DNA of 64,000 nt from Mesaphorura yosii (lineage: Eukaryota > Arthropoda > Collembola > Poduromorpha > Tullbergiidae). Made by a program: the position numbers and the translations under genes. Each line of letters begins with the position of its first letter. Position 1 is the stretch's first letter. The notes beneath the pieces were generated by a model, which was not told the DNA's origin, did no database searches, and saw only the letters and a list, made by a program, of their open reading frames with translations. The stretch covers positions 124,001 through 188,000 of the forward strand of contig WIXG01000038.1 of NCBI GenBank assembly GCA_009869945.1, written 5' to 3'. This document shows, one piece after another, positions 43,800 to 58,100 of this stretch.

Positions 43800-46121
43800 G
43801 GTTAGGGATAGAAGTATTCAGCTGCTGACACAAGAATTGAATTATACGTTAATAGTGTTCCACAAACTGACAAATCCTTTATCAGGATTGATCCACCTTC
43901 TCTGAGGCCTACCGGAGCTAATTCCAAATTGATACACTGTTTTCAGACTGGTGATTTCTCCTGACCCACTGAAAACCAGAATAGAAGACGCCATTACATA
44001 TGCTGCCGCAAATAATTTTAGAGATAGATTGAATTTAACTGGGAATGGTTTAATTTTGGATACCTGGTCACATTGAAACGAGGCACCGCAAACTTATGAT
44101 ACCCTTTCCCAGACGGGAGTAAAAATGTACTTGTTATCAGTGTATAATCTGTTTAATTGATTAGGCGTGTGAGGGTCGTCACTCTGCAGCTGATGGAGTT
44201 TTATTTAGTTTTTGTAATGTAAAATCCTAGGAAAAGGCGCTACTTCATCGGCAAACCAATGAAATTCAAGCAGAAAAGAGTCTTTGTTCCAATCGGGGTA
44301 GTATGAGTTGATTTGTGCATTGACGCTTGGGTCTTGGTTCCATGGCTCCTGATTTCCGATTTAGCTCATTTCAACTTCATCATCCCAGAGCAATACATTT
44401 ATTTATTTGAGACAAACAGATGGATGCTTCATTTCATTTCGGCTTTCAATACCGCTTTTGTGCCGAAATCAATTCCAAGTGTCCCGATAGCGAGCCTCTG
44501 TGGTGTGAACTTGATTCTTTATTTTGCAGGACTCTGAATTTATGTGCATACGAGAGATATTATTGTTATCTTTGTTATGAAGAACGAGATTTGATAAGCC
44601 ATAATCATGAAAAGTTCCATTCTCCACATGCTTTGAACCATTTATCATAAAAATGCTGTTTTCTTCCTCTTTCTCCTGGCACTTTGATGTTTGAGGTTTA
44701 TTTCATTCACGCCGGTGTCAAATTTCAGATTGGATGGAATGACAGCCCAGTTGGATTCTGACTTTGCGGGGTAGGTTTCAGTTTTCAATGGAATTCATGA
44801 GTTTTGCACACTTATTTGAGTCTCCTATTCCGCGAACAAGCAGAGTCGATAAACATACTTTTGAGTTTATCTCTTATTGACAGAATAGCGCGTGCATGTG
44901 CACGTTAGAGCCCATTCTTCGAGCTGAGATTAAAGCCCTTTAACCTTTTAAAGGTCCAGCGTCCAGCCGCACGCACTTTGGAAATTGACGATTACTGTTC
45001 CGTGAGATAATCCATGACCTCGGTCTCGTCTGATAAGCATTTTTTAAATGTAGAAGCCATAAGAATCCAGATCCGAATTAGAAAAGCCTCAATACCTATG
45101 ACCGTTTCATTTCATTACCATTCAATTTGACCTTACGATTAGCATTTGACCATTTATTGAATGGCAGATGGATGCAAGACGCAATAAATTCCCTGGAACA
45201 CGCAAGACGCAAGGCTATCAGTCTCGAATCACCATCAGCGTTTAATTGAAGAAGCATTCATTCTCTGTGCCGCACTACGTCTCTTACTCTGAATGAATAT
45301 TTTGTGAAGCTTTATTATTGGTAATCGTCGTAGTAACTTGTTGCTCACTATTTGAAGCAAGCAGCAGCTGCCACAGCAAACAACATGGCTTGAGTTGGAG
45401 AATTTTCACCCTCTTCCCTCAATCAGCCTCGTCGTTTCAAACAATCAAACTCGTTCTTCGCTCAGTCGTTGTTTGAACTCTTGCAGTAACGCACATAGCA
45501 CAATTCGAGAGATTTGAAATCTGTTTGCAAAAATCGGCACCAGGAAAGTTCAAGTTATCTTCAAAGTCTCGAATTTTGCCGAATTCGTCAGATTGTGAAT
45601 TTCTAATTGCCAGTTGCCTTGCCTCGGTGACATATTTCGATTGATTACATACCTTTTCTACTTAAAGGGGAAAAGTAGTGATAAGAAGCGATTAGATTAA
45701 TGTTGGACAGTGTTGAAAACGAGAAGTCGACGAAGTGAAGATAGTTCATTCTCAGAAAGTTAGTTGAATCAGTCATAATCTCGTAATCGATGTGTGTTCC
45801 CCGTTGAGGTGAAGAAACTGGATTCTGATCAAACCGGCTGGGCACCAGAAGCATTCCGGACAAATCAACCACCTCATAGTGACTTGGATTGAGTGTTTGC
45901 TTATCACTTGCTAATGATTCGGTATTTATCAGTTTAAAGTGAAAGAGAGACAAAAATATAAGTGGCAGTGGCAGAAGACAATTCTTCGGTCATTGTGAAG
46001 TCTGGTATCCGACATCAACATCTTTATCATTTAATTTCATCGCATTTGTTTGTTTGACTGGACTGGAATTGAAGTGATTGGTGAACTCTCTGATTCTGTG
46101 TGCTGAAACTTAGAATCGAAC
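43800..46121. promoter_or_regulatory. Divergent intergenic region, ZNF330 / GRAF
   Basis: About 2.3 kb between divergent start codons. It should hold the ZNF330 promoter at the left end and the GRAF promoter and 5' UTR at the right end (about 45.9-46.1 kb). A Cys/His-rich ORF with an internal acceptor (44420-44650) is noted under findings. Nothing else is recognisable. Confidence 0.45.
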
Positions 46122-49100
46122 ATGGAAGGAGGTCGAAAACTTGTACATGTGCACCTGAGTCCAGAATTGAAGAAGTACTTTCGAGTAAGTCAAAGTCGTA
46201 TGTCAACAGGTGGTTAGCTGAAGACGTAAAATACACGTGGAAACACTGATAAGTATTGTAGTTGGTCTAGGACGGACTGGAAATAATCCAATCTTCAAAG
46301 TAATCAATGTAATTTTCTTGTGATTGTGTTGACAGTTCAAACGAATAAGGAAATTCCTATGTTGATGTCATTCTGTATCTCTAACTTCATCTGTACATTC
46401 ATTGACATTTCCAATTCAATTCCACGTTGTTGATTCATTCATAATGGCATGTCGCGAGTGAGTTACTTACTTTGTTACAACAAGCGAAGTGTTTACAAAA
46501 ATAGATTAAATGGGACATGACACGAGCTGTTGACAGCTTCAAGTAGTTAATAGACTCAAACGACTGGAACACCTGATACAGAGCATCTTGCAGGACAGCG
46601 CAGCGTAATAGAACTCATTGTCATTCATTTACGGAATCAGTGAAATAAAAGTAAGACTAAGACAGCATTTCATTTGAAACAATTAGTTGGAATCTGGACA
46701 AGTCTTCTGACGTCTGAATGGTCCAAGAACCTTTTCTTAGCCCTGTCATTAGGTAGTTTAGTTCCCCTTCCTACTCTGCGCAGTGACTGACCAAAATTGA
46801 TGTGTGTACAAGTTGTCATGTACACGCTCGTCTTCAGCATCCACCAATTTAAGAAATAAGCACGTAAGTATTTTGACATTTGATCATTTGACTGTTTGCA
46901 TTTGTTTTTGTACTCTTGCGATATTTGTGGTCGTGGTTTGAGGCTTAACGGATTGTGATGCACTTTTAGCAACTTTGTACCTTTTATTATAGTATGTAAG
47001 CACGTAAGCATGGTTTCCGTATTTTCAAAATCAAAATTACACGAATTCCAAAGAATGCAGATATAAGTTCCGTGACTAGTAAGTTGGCTTCTGGTGTTGG
47101 CTGGATATTTGTAAATTGGTTATTTTGTGCTTTTTCACTTGACTTTGATTCACAATTTGAATCAGCTTTATGAATTCTTGCCAGGTTTTTTAGCTTTAGT
47201 TTCGCACTCTCTGCTTTTGATTGTCCTCATACTCATGCCGGTTCTAAATGTTTGCAGGAACGCAAAATTAAAGCAATGGGGTTGAAGCCGCTCGAATTCA
47301 CGGACTCACTCACAGACAGTCCAGCGTTTCGCGAAAATCTTCATGCACACGAGAAAGAATTGGAAAGCACTAGCGGTCAGATTAAGGGGATAATCAAGCA
47401 TGTGAAGGAGATCTTCTCTTGCGCACGACGTAAGTTTACAAACATTAAAATTTTTTAAAGACATGCGTTTATGCCGAATGCGCGAGTGCCGAAACTGATG
47501 CTTCTGAAATGCAAACTTCTTATTCTTTTGTGACGATTACGCGACTCGCGAATTTTAGCTGTAGCATTAGCGATTAGCCCAAGTATGACAAGCAGAATCT
47601 CGAGGCTAATTTATGACTTATCTTTCAATTTTCAATGGCAAAACTTGATCGGCTAGTATGGGAATTAGTTTGTGAAAGTTCATCATTGCTATTACTTGTT
47701 ACACCGTCGTACTTGAATTTCAGCACAATGTGTCTGAGTCTGACTTGGAAGTGCGGACCTTGACGAAAACATTCAAAACATGTGTAAGATAAAAGCCAAA
47801 CAGCAATTTGGGCATGCCATGATGCCAAGGCACATGTTTCCATTTTACAATTACAATTTTATTGAATGACTGAGGAACGTTAAACTGTTTGCGATTGCTG
47901 AAGGATTCAAACTGCGGCTTGATGAGAGGCTGCGACTGCAGGTACGAATTCGAATTTCAAAGCACGAAGCGACATTTCCATTTCCATTGCGTGCACTTTT
48001 CAACACAATGCAGTGACATTTGCTAGCAATTATCTCCAAATTGTACCTACGTGGGTCAGCTTCATCGCCTGCCATTGCCGGCAGAGCACAGAGAAAGAAA
48101 GACCAGGCAGGTCGGCCGTCTTGTTAAATGATCTGTGGCGCTATTAACGGCTCGGAGCGAACGTGCGCGACAGGATCAATTTCGTAAACATTCAAAGCTC
48201 AAAGCACTAAAGAAAATTGTTGAATGCCAGACATAATTTGGAAGTGATGGTGAATGGCGATTGTCGCATAGCATGTGTACTTGGCTAGCTGGTGTGTGTA
48301 TTCGAGAGATAAAATATTACACTGTCAAGGTCCAATGTTCAAGCTTAAAAACGCACATGTATTGAGGCTATAAAATATGGCATGCATACATTATCATCGC
48401 CATCAACGCGCTGGCTGTGTTGTGTACCGGCGGGCGAGGGCAACAGCCTATCTCGATCTCGCTCATCTTCACAATGCTTATATTCGTTTTGACAAACCTT
48501 AAGCCTGCCGCGCGTTGTGCATTTTAAGTCCAATACTGATATTTGGTGACAATCCGCACGTTGCTGCACTAAACACAGGACGCAGAATGCAGAAGGCTGT
48601 GGACTGCAGACTGCAATTTCAACGGCAAATGTTTGCGATTTGCGGAAAAGCGGAAAATAACACAGAAGAATTAGCGGACATGAGGTTTGGTTAATAAATA
48701 GAGGCAGATTTATGGCTCTGTTGATGCGTCGTCGTATATCTTTCATGAGATTCCTCGATCAGACACGCGATACGCACTTAAAACGTTGATTAGCTGAGAA
48801 TACGTCATACAGCGCACAGCCGAATACCGAATGAATTAGTTAAACAATCTCGATGCATATCGTAAATTTCAATGTACACGGATGCGATGCGCGGATGAAT
48901 CAAAGGAATGGAAAGAATTTTTGAATGTCAGCCTCAGTCATCCAAAACTACACTGCATTCTGCATTGTTTGCACTGCCAAATTGAACAAACTGCAAAAAC
49001 GAAAATAAGAGAGCCGCGTCGGTTTTTGTCAGCTTGTTATTGTATTTTAAATGTCTGCTCACTTTTCACTACAAGCATTTTGGTAGCCTGTGCTTGCTCG

Positions 49101-52100
49101 TTTACGTTTGAAGTTCCGGAAGTGATCTGGGCATAACAGCTGAGTGCTTGATCCGGAATGGTTTGCTCTGGTTAGGCTTGTCACTTGTGCTTGACAGCGA
49201 CAGCATTGACGTGTACTTTGTTATGACAGTCGAGTGATCCTGATTTATTTATTGTGGTGCTCTGCCTCTGTTCGATTAATGTGTACCTTTCGCGCAGGCA
49301 GGCAGGCTTGCTGACTGGCATCTAATTGACATGTGAACAAATGCGGCCTGCACCTGCCAATTCTCATCCATCAGGCCAGGCACTGCCGCGCCTGCTAATG
49401 AATTAACCAAGTGATGACATGTCGTGGTGCCCTGAGTACCGTGTCGTCAGCTTCCGCACGCCCGTCGTGATCGTGATCACAGGCACTTGATTAATAGGAA
49501 GTCGGCTCTGAAAACAAAAAAAGAATAGAAAACCGAACACGAGATGAGACCACAAGCAGGCAGGCATTCCGCATTCGTGGCTATGAATTTATTTAGGGTC
49601 GGGCTGGTTGACATTCTCAATGCTCTTTTTGATTTTAGAATTCTCCGGATTGATTCCTAATATTCTAACGAATACGTAGTAAAGTCAGCATTCATTGGAT
49701 TGCTACCGCTTGCCGTAGCGCGCAGATTTCTTAAATTCTTGTGTATATTCAAAGATTTTACCAGCCAGAAAGACTTCCAGATCTGCATTCCATTGATAAC
49801 ACGAGTTTATCTTTATTTTCAATGATACGAGCATGCATGGCATGGCACGGCAGAGTCTCTTGTCTTGCTCTGACTTTTTGTAACTGAAAGCAGAAGACCT
49901 CGAAGTGTTGTTCTGTTCTGTCCGACAGACTGTTTATTATTTTTGAGGTTTCCAGATTTAACGATTTGTATGTACGATTTTATGGCCTTTTTCATAAATA
50001 ATTCTGTTTAGCAGGATTACCACTTCCTAAAATTCTGGGTTCTCAAAGATTCTAATTCATGTACCAAACTGGATTTTAAAATATTTTTACTCGGACGTTG
50101 TTAACGATTCTCGTGTCGCGCGTCTCGCGTTAGGAAATGTGAAGAATGCACCCGAGTCGTTCGTGGTTTACGTGAGCTGTGATACCCTCACTTCATTTAC
50201 TCCGAGTGTGAACCACACCAAGTGTTAATGCCTCAGACACGCTGCACTTTATGTTCATACATTTATGCCTGCCTATTTTCATCGTTCTAAATTTCTTCGA
50301 TTCGCTGTCTTTGAGTCATGCGAATCCATTGCATGTGCCAGACGTGAGAGGGTACGTGGCTGCGGCGAGTTTAAAGGAGGCGAGGCTCTAATTATTGCCA
50401 TAAAAGTTATTTAACAATTACCTGGCGGTTTTAAAATTTAGAGTTACCTTCAACTTGCAAAACTTAAAGTTTTTTCTATCATTCGCATTGGATCATATGT
50501 CGGACTTTCGTGGTCACAGGTCACATGTAACATGTGGTGCTTGAAAATCACCGAGCTACGGAACGCAATGCACTAATGCACAACGTAGGGCATAAATAAT
50601 TTATTGCACTGGTTGCGTCATCTGCTGCTGCTGCTAGTTCAGAAATTTTACTATGTAAAGCTTCAAGGGTTTGGATTTCGTTCCCGTTTCTTTTTTCTAC
50701 TCTATATCAAGAGTTCCGGGACTCCGGAAAGCGAAGATGGAATTGATAGCATGCAACTTACTATCTAGCACATGGTCCATTATCCCATTCATGGCATCCG
50801 TTGGCCGTTGGATTGCGTGCCATGACAATTTGATGTAGTCGTCATGTGGCAGTGGCTTAAATGATACTTGTCACATGTAAATCGTAAATACTATTTTTAT
50901 CCGCTCTTCACCGTGAACGCCATGTTCCTAACGGTAGTAATAATAGAGTTGCATACGCAAGCAAGCTATAATTAGTCTGTCGTCATTAAAGCAAGGGGAA
51001 GTCTTACGAGCTGTCAGGAAAATCATAAAAATAAAAATGGAATCGTAAACTGTGGAATTCATATTGAGCAATGTTGCTCATTGCTGGCTAATCCGTCGTG
51101 TCGCGTGCATAATTTATTCTTGAATCATCCAGACTAAAGCACTGAAAGTGCCAACTGCGTGCTAATTTTCTACGATTCTTAAGTGCAAAATGTGTTGCAT
51201 TTGCAAATTTAATTCAATAAATTCAATCATAATCATTTCTTTTGTTTATGAATGCTGACGTGCTGACAGCAACTCATGACCTGTCAGGTTCGCTCAAAGT
51301 TCGTGTTTCGCGAAGTCTGGCAGTCTGGCTCAGACTCCGATAAATATAAATTACAATTTCACGGTAACCACATTTTTGTGAAATACTTGCGATCGTGCAA
51401 GGTTATGACTGACTGCTACGTTATTGCATCATTCCACGAACGAACGGCGAACGTACAAGAAAGCGCAAATCTTTTGCTAATGTAAACAGCGATGATGGCT
51501 TTAAATGTGGCATAAATTATAAACTGTTAGATCACATTGCACAGTAGCTCAGCTCAGTCTTCAAATTTGTGCGGATATTCCGTGGAAACTTTGACGAATA
51601 AAATTTTTAAAATGAAGCATTTTTACACAAATGTCGAAATAAATTTTTCCATTGATACACGCGTTAGTTTTTCCCTTTATCTCAAAACTGTAATGTTCAA
51701 AGGTCTCTTAAATGCGCTGCTATTTTTGTAAACTTCAACCTGCGATTGCGACATGTGTCCTTTTACGACAGCGTCGGCCACTTGTCTGTGATTTTCAGTA
51801 GAACTTCCATACAATGCTCAATAAAACCATGTCTTCATCGGCTATTCAGCAATAAAAGCTGTCAACTGAATTTTTTGAGTCTTGTGTTCTACCTTCAACG
51901 AAGTTTAATTCGTCCGACGGAAAACAGCACATCAGAACACAAAAAACTTCGGTTTTTCGTCAAAGAAGTTAAACAGCATTGTGTACTCCGCCATAAATTA
52001 ATGCCCGTGTAGTTTTACAATGTGGTTTTATTCCTGAATTTATAACAGCAGGCAGGCACGAGGACATAAAATGACGAATGACCTGAGGAGTCGAATTTGA

Positions 52101-55100
52101 CAAATATCCGAAGACCTTGCAGATTTCTCTTTGAGTTATTAGTCAGAGACTTAAATCTGAGATGAAACACCCGCAAGGTTTTTTCAAGGCATAACATATG
52201 GCAAATTGCTAGTTAGACACCCAGAACGATGTCGGACAATGGAAGTAATTTATACTTCATTTTCTGCAAAGAGAGTAATTTTTCGCAACACGAGCGCCTG
52301 TGCTATTCTAAATCTAAATTCCATCCGCATCCATGCAGAATAATTATCCATCAAAAGTGCTCGCCAACAATTGGTGAAGCAGACTGCATTGCTAAAACCG
52401 ACCAAATAGTTGTTGAGTACGATTCTTGTACATCATATTAAGATAATCAGATTTCAAACGTACGAGTGCTGCAATAACATGGCAAAGGCAAAACATAATT
52501 AAAATTGCACACAGCACTCAGCCACTACGAACGTATTCTTGTATGAATGATTATAATCGAAGGCGTATTTGATTCAATGAACCACAGCACAGAAGAGACA
52601 AGCATGGCGAAGACGATCAGGTATTGGCTTGGTCATGCCACGCTACCTTGTAATACGAAGTTTGTGTACATCGTTATTATTGCGGAATGCGTAAACAATT
52701 GTGTTACATTGTTGTAGCATAGCCAAGGAGTATTTGTACTCCGCACGTAATCTTCACTCTTCACGAAGAAGTAAATGTCCTGCAAACGAAGCGAGCGGTT
52801 GAGTTTCTTCGAGAGAGATAACGGCTCGAGGCAGAAAGGCATGTCCCCCTTGTCGTACCAAAAAAAGGTCCACATCACCTCGCGTTTCATCTCGGGCATC
52901 ACATTGTTGTTCTAGATGTTATTTCCTTGTACAAATACCTTTGTCTTGCAGATGAAACAAAGTTTACACTCAGCGCGGCGCGGCCGAGGAACTGATCCAC
53001 TAACCTTTCTCGAATTCCTTTAACCGTTACGGTAGCATACCACTTGGAACCTCGAGCTTTTCTGACAACGCAGCAAATCACTTGCAAACTGGGCATTGGA
53101 AATTGAACTGCAATTTTTGGTGCAGGTTCACATTCTGGAACGAATTGGTTTGCTGGGTTCAAGACCTTTGATTTCATCCCCTAATTGGACGTGATTTATG
53201 ATGTATTGTCGTGTTCCCTGTTCGCTGCAAAGGTCAAGGTCTGGGAATGATGCGTGAAACATTTTCAGACTTCCAAGAACAGCACGAGCGAGATTGAAAC
53301 ACGAAATCAAATCCTAGTCGTAAATACAGTGGAACATTCAATGCATCGCAACACATGAACGTGAATGGCATCATTGTTCGATCGTTCGACTTGAACGTTG
53401 AACCTTGTTTAATGATTCATCTTCGGAAGAAGATTTTATGGCTTTGAGCTAAAATGTCGTAACTATTTATAGCTCTATGCTTGATGCTTTAGTTGACTGT
53501 TGATGGAACCAGAAGTGATTACTCCGAAAACAAAAACTTTGTAGAGCACGTTGATGATCTAACGGCAGATTAGAATTAGAGCGAATGCATTATTCTGCGT
53601 TCTGCTTCCTGCCTTCATACCCGTCCTGAAACTGTCTCCTTCCTCTCAATTACGTTACCCAGCGCGTGCTCACTGTTTTTGTTGTAATGTAAAATATTTT
53701 TGCCTTGTCTGCATGCGATTCAGGTCTGCATTTTGCAGTGTGACTAGGTGGAGCAATTGTTACGCTGACTCTGTATTTACATCAAGTGAGGCTAATTTCT
53801 GCAGCGGAGAGAACAGTAAACCATGTAAAGCGTAATAGTCAAAAGTAATAGCACAGAAATGCAGAAGACAGAATTAGTTATTCTCAAGTTGAATCCATGC
53901 ACTCTTTGTGTCTTCTGTGTATCTGCTAAGTCATCGGATTTAATAAGAATTACAATTTGTAACCCAGAACAGAAAGAATTGCAGACTCAACTTCGGCGTA
54001 TCTCAGACAATGTCCATCCACGGGCGAGCGTTTGCTCGAACGCTCAGATGCTTTAGCTGTCTTGTGAGCTTAATAATTTACAATTTAAATGCGCGCATGC
54101 AGAAGCTACTTTGAACTTCAAGCCGGACACATGCATTCTACATCCTGCGAACCAAACAATGGTAATGGCGGCTTAAAACCAATAATTTGCTTTCTCTTGT
54201 TTTTTTTTGCAGTGCTCTCGAGAGCTCAGAGAGCGTTAGCCGAATCGCTGGAGAACTTCCATTTTGAATGTATAGGCAATAATCAGACTGACGATGAGCT
54301 AATTATCATGAAATCCCTGAGAGAATTTGGCCGCCTGATTTCTTCAATGGAGGATGAACGAGATCGAATCGTAAGTTAATACTGAACATCAGGTTAAGGA
54401 ATGTGACATTTTAATTTTAGAATCGTGAATGGATATGAATTCTACGTCGTTCAATTGCGTTTCAATTCTCAATGCATTTCAAGAAACACGAGGCTTAATT
54501 TCATTCGGAATACAGTCGAAGATGAGAGTCGAGTCTTCCGCGAAAAGAAAACGCTGCAAGTTTCATTTAATAATTCCGATGTATTCTCAGCGTGATCTCG
54601 ACGAATCTCTCACACGTGAGAATAAAGCATCAAGTGAGCTCTTTCGTATTAAACGTCTTCGCAGTGGAACGATTTAATATTTCGTTCTGAATGAGAGTTT
54701 AATGGTGCTGTGCTGGGCCGTGCGGAGTGCAGAGCATAAACACTAACAGCATGCTCAGTAATGATGCGAATGATAATTTATTGCATGGTTGGAGATCATT
54801 CGATTTCTGCATTGTAAGAAATTAAGCACACAAAACAGCGCATACATCGTGTCATTAATTTTTCACTGTATGCCGCACAACATGTTATTGTTTACAAATT
54901 TCGCCAGATTATCTTGTTTGAGTTATTTTTGTATTGCTGCTGCGGTACTTTCAGTTTCCATTCTGCTAGTTTTACTTCAGAGTGCAGCGTCAGCATGGAT
55001 CAACGTAACCTTCGTTTTAAAGGGAGCCGAACTGAATTTTTGAAGTCCTGCGCTCGCAAAATAAGAATCTTCTGGCAGTTTAACGTAGTTTGATTCCCAC

Positions 55101-58100
55101 TCCCAGGTTAAGCTGACGAGAACCTTGCATGGTTGCAGCTGCAAGTTGTGTGGTAAAACTGTGTTGCGTGATGTCATGTTGCTTACAATGTTTAAATTGC
55201 CAATTGAAATATTGGATCGTAAAGATGTTGGTAACGGTACTTTCCCCCCATTTCAAAAGCCGGTCTCATCTTCAATTCTACGTGTAACTCCAATAATCTT
55301 GTGCAATCTCAGCAGGCAGGTACAGGTTTCGAACACGTAATTATGATTTCTCAAGTCGCGTAGTCCCATACTTTGTATTTTAGTATTTTGCACTCTGCTC
55401 TTTCATTACCTCAATGCGGCATGCAAAAAATACGCAAAATATTACCACTTATCACCTGCAACGTCGATACTTCGATTCCCATCGCTCATTGCTTGTTGCA
55501 TCTTGCATTCATGCTTCACGAAATGAGAGAGTCAGTCTATTTTAAGCCTTGCAGACTCTCAGGCTAGGCGCTAATTTGCATGTAAACAGACTGATAGCAG
55601 TGGCGGAGACAAGTGCAAGGCGCAAGGAGCTCACCACCGCATGCATAATTATGGTCTTGGCCTTAATCTTGACGTACTGCTTCATTTAGCTAATCTCGTG
55701 AGTTCAAGTACTCTAATCTTGTTGTTGAGGTAGGCGTAGCGCCATTCGCCATTTAAAAACCATCCAAACGTTGTAACACCTGAATGAGCACACCATCGCC
55801 ATCAAGTGCAGTGCGAGTGCAGGAGGCGAGGCCGATGACAAACTACACGGATTTGTTTCGGCAAGTGAAACCACAGTAAAAATCGCATAAAATACTTTGT
55901 ATCACTTGCAGCTTAACTCAGACTCTTCTTTCTTATTTCTTGTGCTTTTGTTGCTTTGGCTATCTTGGGAATGCGACCGATGGGCATAAACTTTTTGTGA
56001 GTCACAAGAACGAAAGCTGAAACTAGAGCACCAGCGACTGCCTGCTGCTCCCGTAATAGGGCTTATGATGATTTTTGTTCTCAGCTAAGGATGATATAAA
56101 ATACAAACCTGCGCCGCAGTTAATGAAACACTTTTCTGGTCTTTTGAGAAATGAGGTCGAGTGAGGCACAGTGTGGCCTGGCCGGAGAAGAGGCAAGGCA
56201 GTGAGACGAGAGTTCTCAGAAAATGTTACGTACAATTATTTGCATCAACAATGAGCAAAAGTGGAAGTCGGTTGTCGGGGTCTTTTTAACAGTTGTCGAG
56301 TGCATAACTGTTTCTGTTGCTGCTCTGCTCCTTACTCTTTGCACCATCGTGAGTATTTGTGTATTAGTTACACTTTTTGTACAGAGTAACATTTAACATG
56401 CAAAAATGCTGTTCCTCGATGGAATGAAGCGTTTAATTTATAATTTAAACTTTCTTATTGACATTAACTTCTGTTTATCACCATTCCAGTTGTAATTGCA
56501 CGTATGAAAATGGCATTTCAATGGCACAACCGAAAGCACTCGGTGGAATCTGGAATTGAGTGACATTGGAGAATTACGCCGAGGTGCTTTTTGCCTTGAA
56601 GCTGAATATTATCGATTTTTGTTTAATTTGCAGTTGGAAAAGGCCGATGATCAATTCATTAAGCCATTGGAAGATTTTAGGAAGAAGAAGATCGGTGATG
56701 TCAAAGTAAGCTTACGTTGTGTAGCCCAAAAGCTACCGGCTTTCCGGCCTCTCCGTAGTAACATGCATACTATTTGACTTTACAGCATGGGAAGAAAACA
56801 TTCGAAAAACAGACTACCAAATTCTTACAAAGTCAAGAGAGGTACTTGAGTCTATCGACGAAGAAACAAGACAACGTACTTCAAGAGGTGAGTTCGAGTT
56901 CACTTACAATTACAATTTGTTTGCTGATTTCGGCACGATTTATCCTGAACTGAGCACACTCAGGAAGCTGGAATTTACTGGAAGCACAGGTGTTGTATTG
57001 CTTTGAGGGCACACTCCAGACAGAGTAGGCGTCCGCGTCAGTTATTACCGCCAGGAAATAATTTATTAGATCCAAAAATAAATCTGATACGTGCATAAAC
57101 CTTTTATGCTACTGAGAAGGATGAAAGACCGCCGCTGTCTTCCAAGAAACTTGTTACGACTCGGCCCGTGTACGGATTTCACGGTCACTCGGTCGGCGCT
57201 TAAGAGCGAGCGCGTAGAGAAAGAAGGCATAAGTTCGTGGAGAAAGCAAGCGGGAAGCCCAGGCAGGCAGGCGAGAAAGAGTCGAGTTCTTGAAATAACT
57301 CTGAGCATCACTATGAGAAACCACTGCCAAGGCGACCAAGGTTGAGTCCGTCAGATGTTCTGGTCGTCTAAGATTGGGGATCTTCTTCATTCCACCTTCT
57401 TCCGCTTCATGAACGTGCTACGTGCAGGCGGCGCAGGAGATACTGGAGTACTGGAATCGATTGTTCGACGCTTGCCCCTGAGCCTACGGCCACAAGCGCA
57501 CGCTGCAACTCTTTCTCTCGCTATCCTGCCTGGCATTACATAATGCATAGGATTCAAGTTCATCTCTGCTTCTGTTCCGCGTAGCTCCATATGTGCGATG
57601 GCTGGAGCGTAGTAGATACTTTCTCGTTCTTGTGTTGTCCGCGTACTGATCGATAACCCGAACCCAGCATTACCACTTAGTTTTCATGTTGTGCAGCTTG
57701 TTTCCAAGAAGCAAGAGGTTTGAATGGAAATTCCAAGGTGAGACGCGTGGCAGGCAGGCAGGCAAGCAGTTCATCATTTGCATGGACGCATCTGGGTTGA
57801 TATGATATTATAATTATATCAATCCCATTGTTATTTTTAGTCCGCTCTTGTCCCTCCTGCTCGTTCAGGCATCGTACTCGCAAGTTTTTGCAAAGGTGCA
57901 ACTTCTAACCCAAAAAGTCCAGTGCAAGTGCGACTGACAAACTTTTCTCGTACATTCTGCATTCAATCTGCTGAAGGATGACTTCAATTGTCTTTCTGAT
58001 GTCTGAACCAGAATCTCTTTCAAACGAAAGAAATCGAATTCTCGTACAGTGAAGTGCGGCCAGTTTGCAAATAAACTTAACTCTGAGATTTAGGATTTGG

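Noticed and set aside
44313-44537. 74-codon hydrophobic ORF overlapping the Cys/His ORF
   Set aside because: It is in a different frame from the acceptor-supported Cys/His segment and shows no recognisable topology or family.
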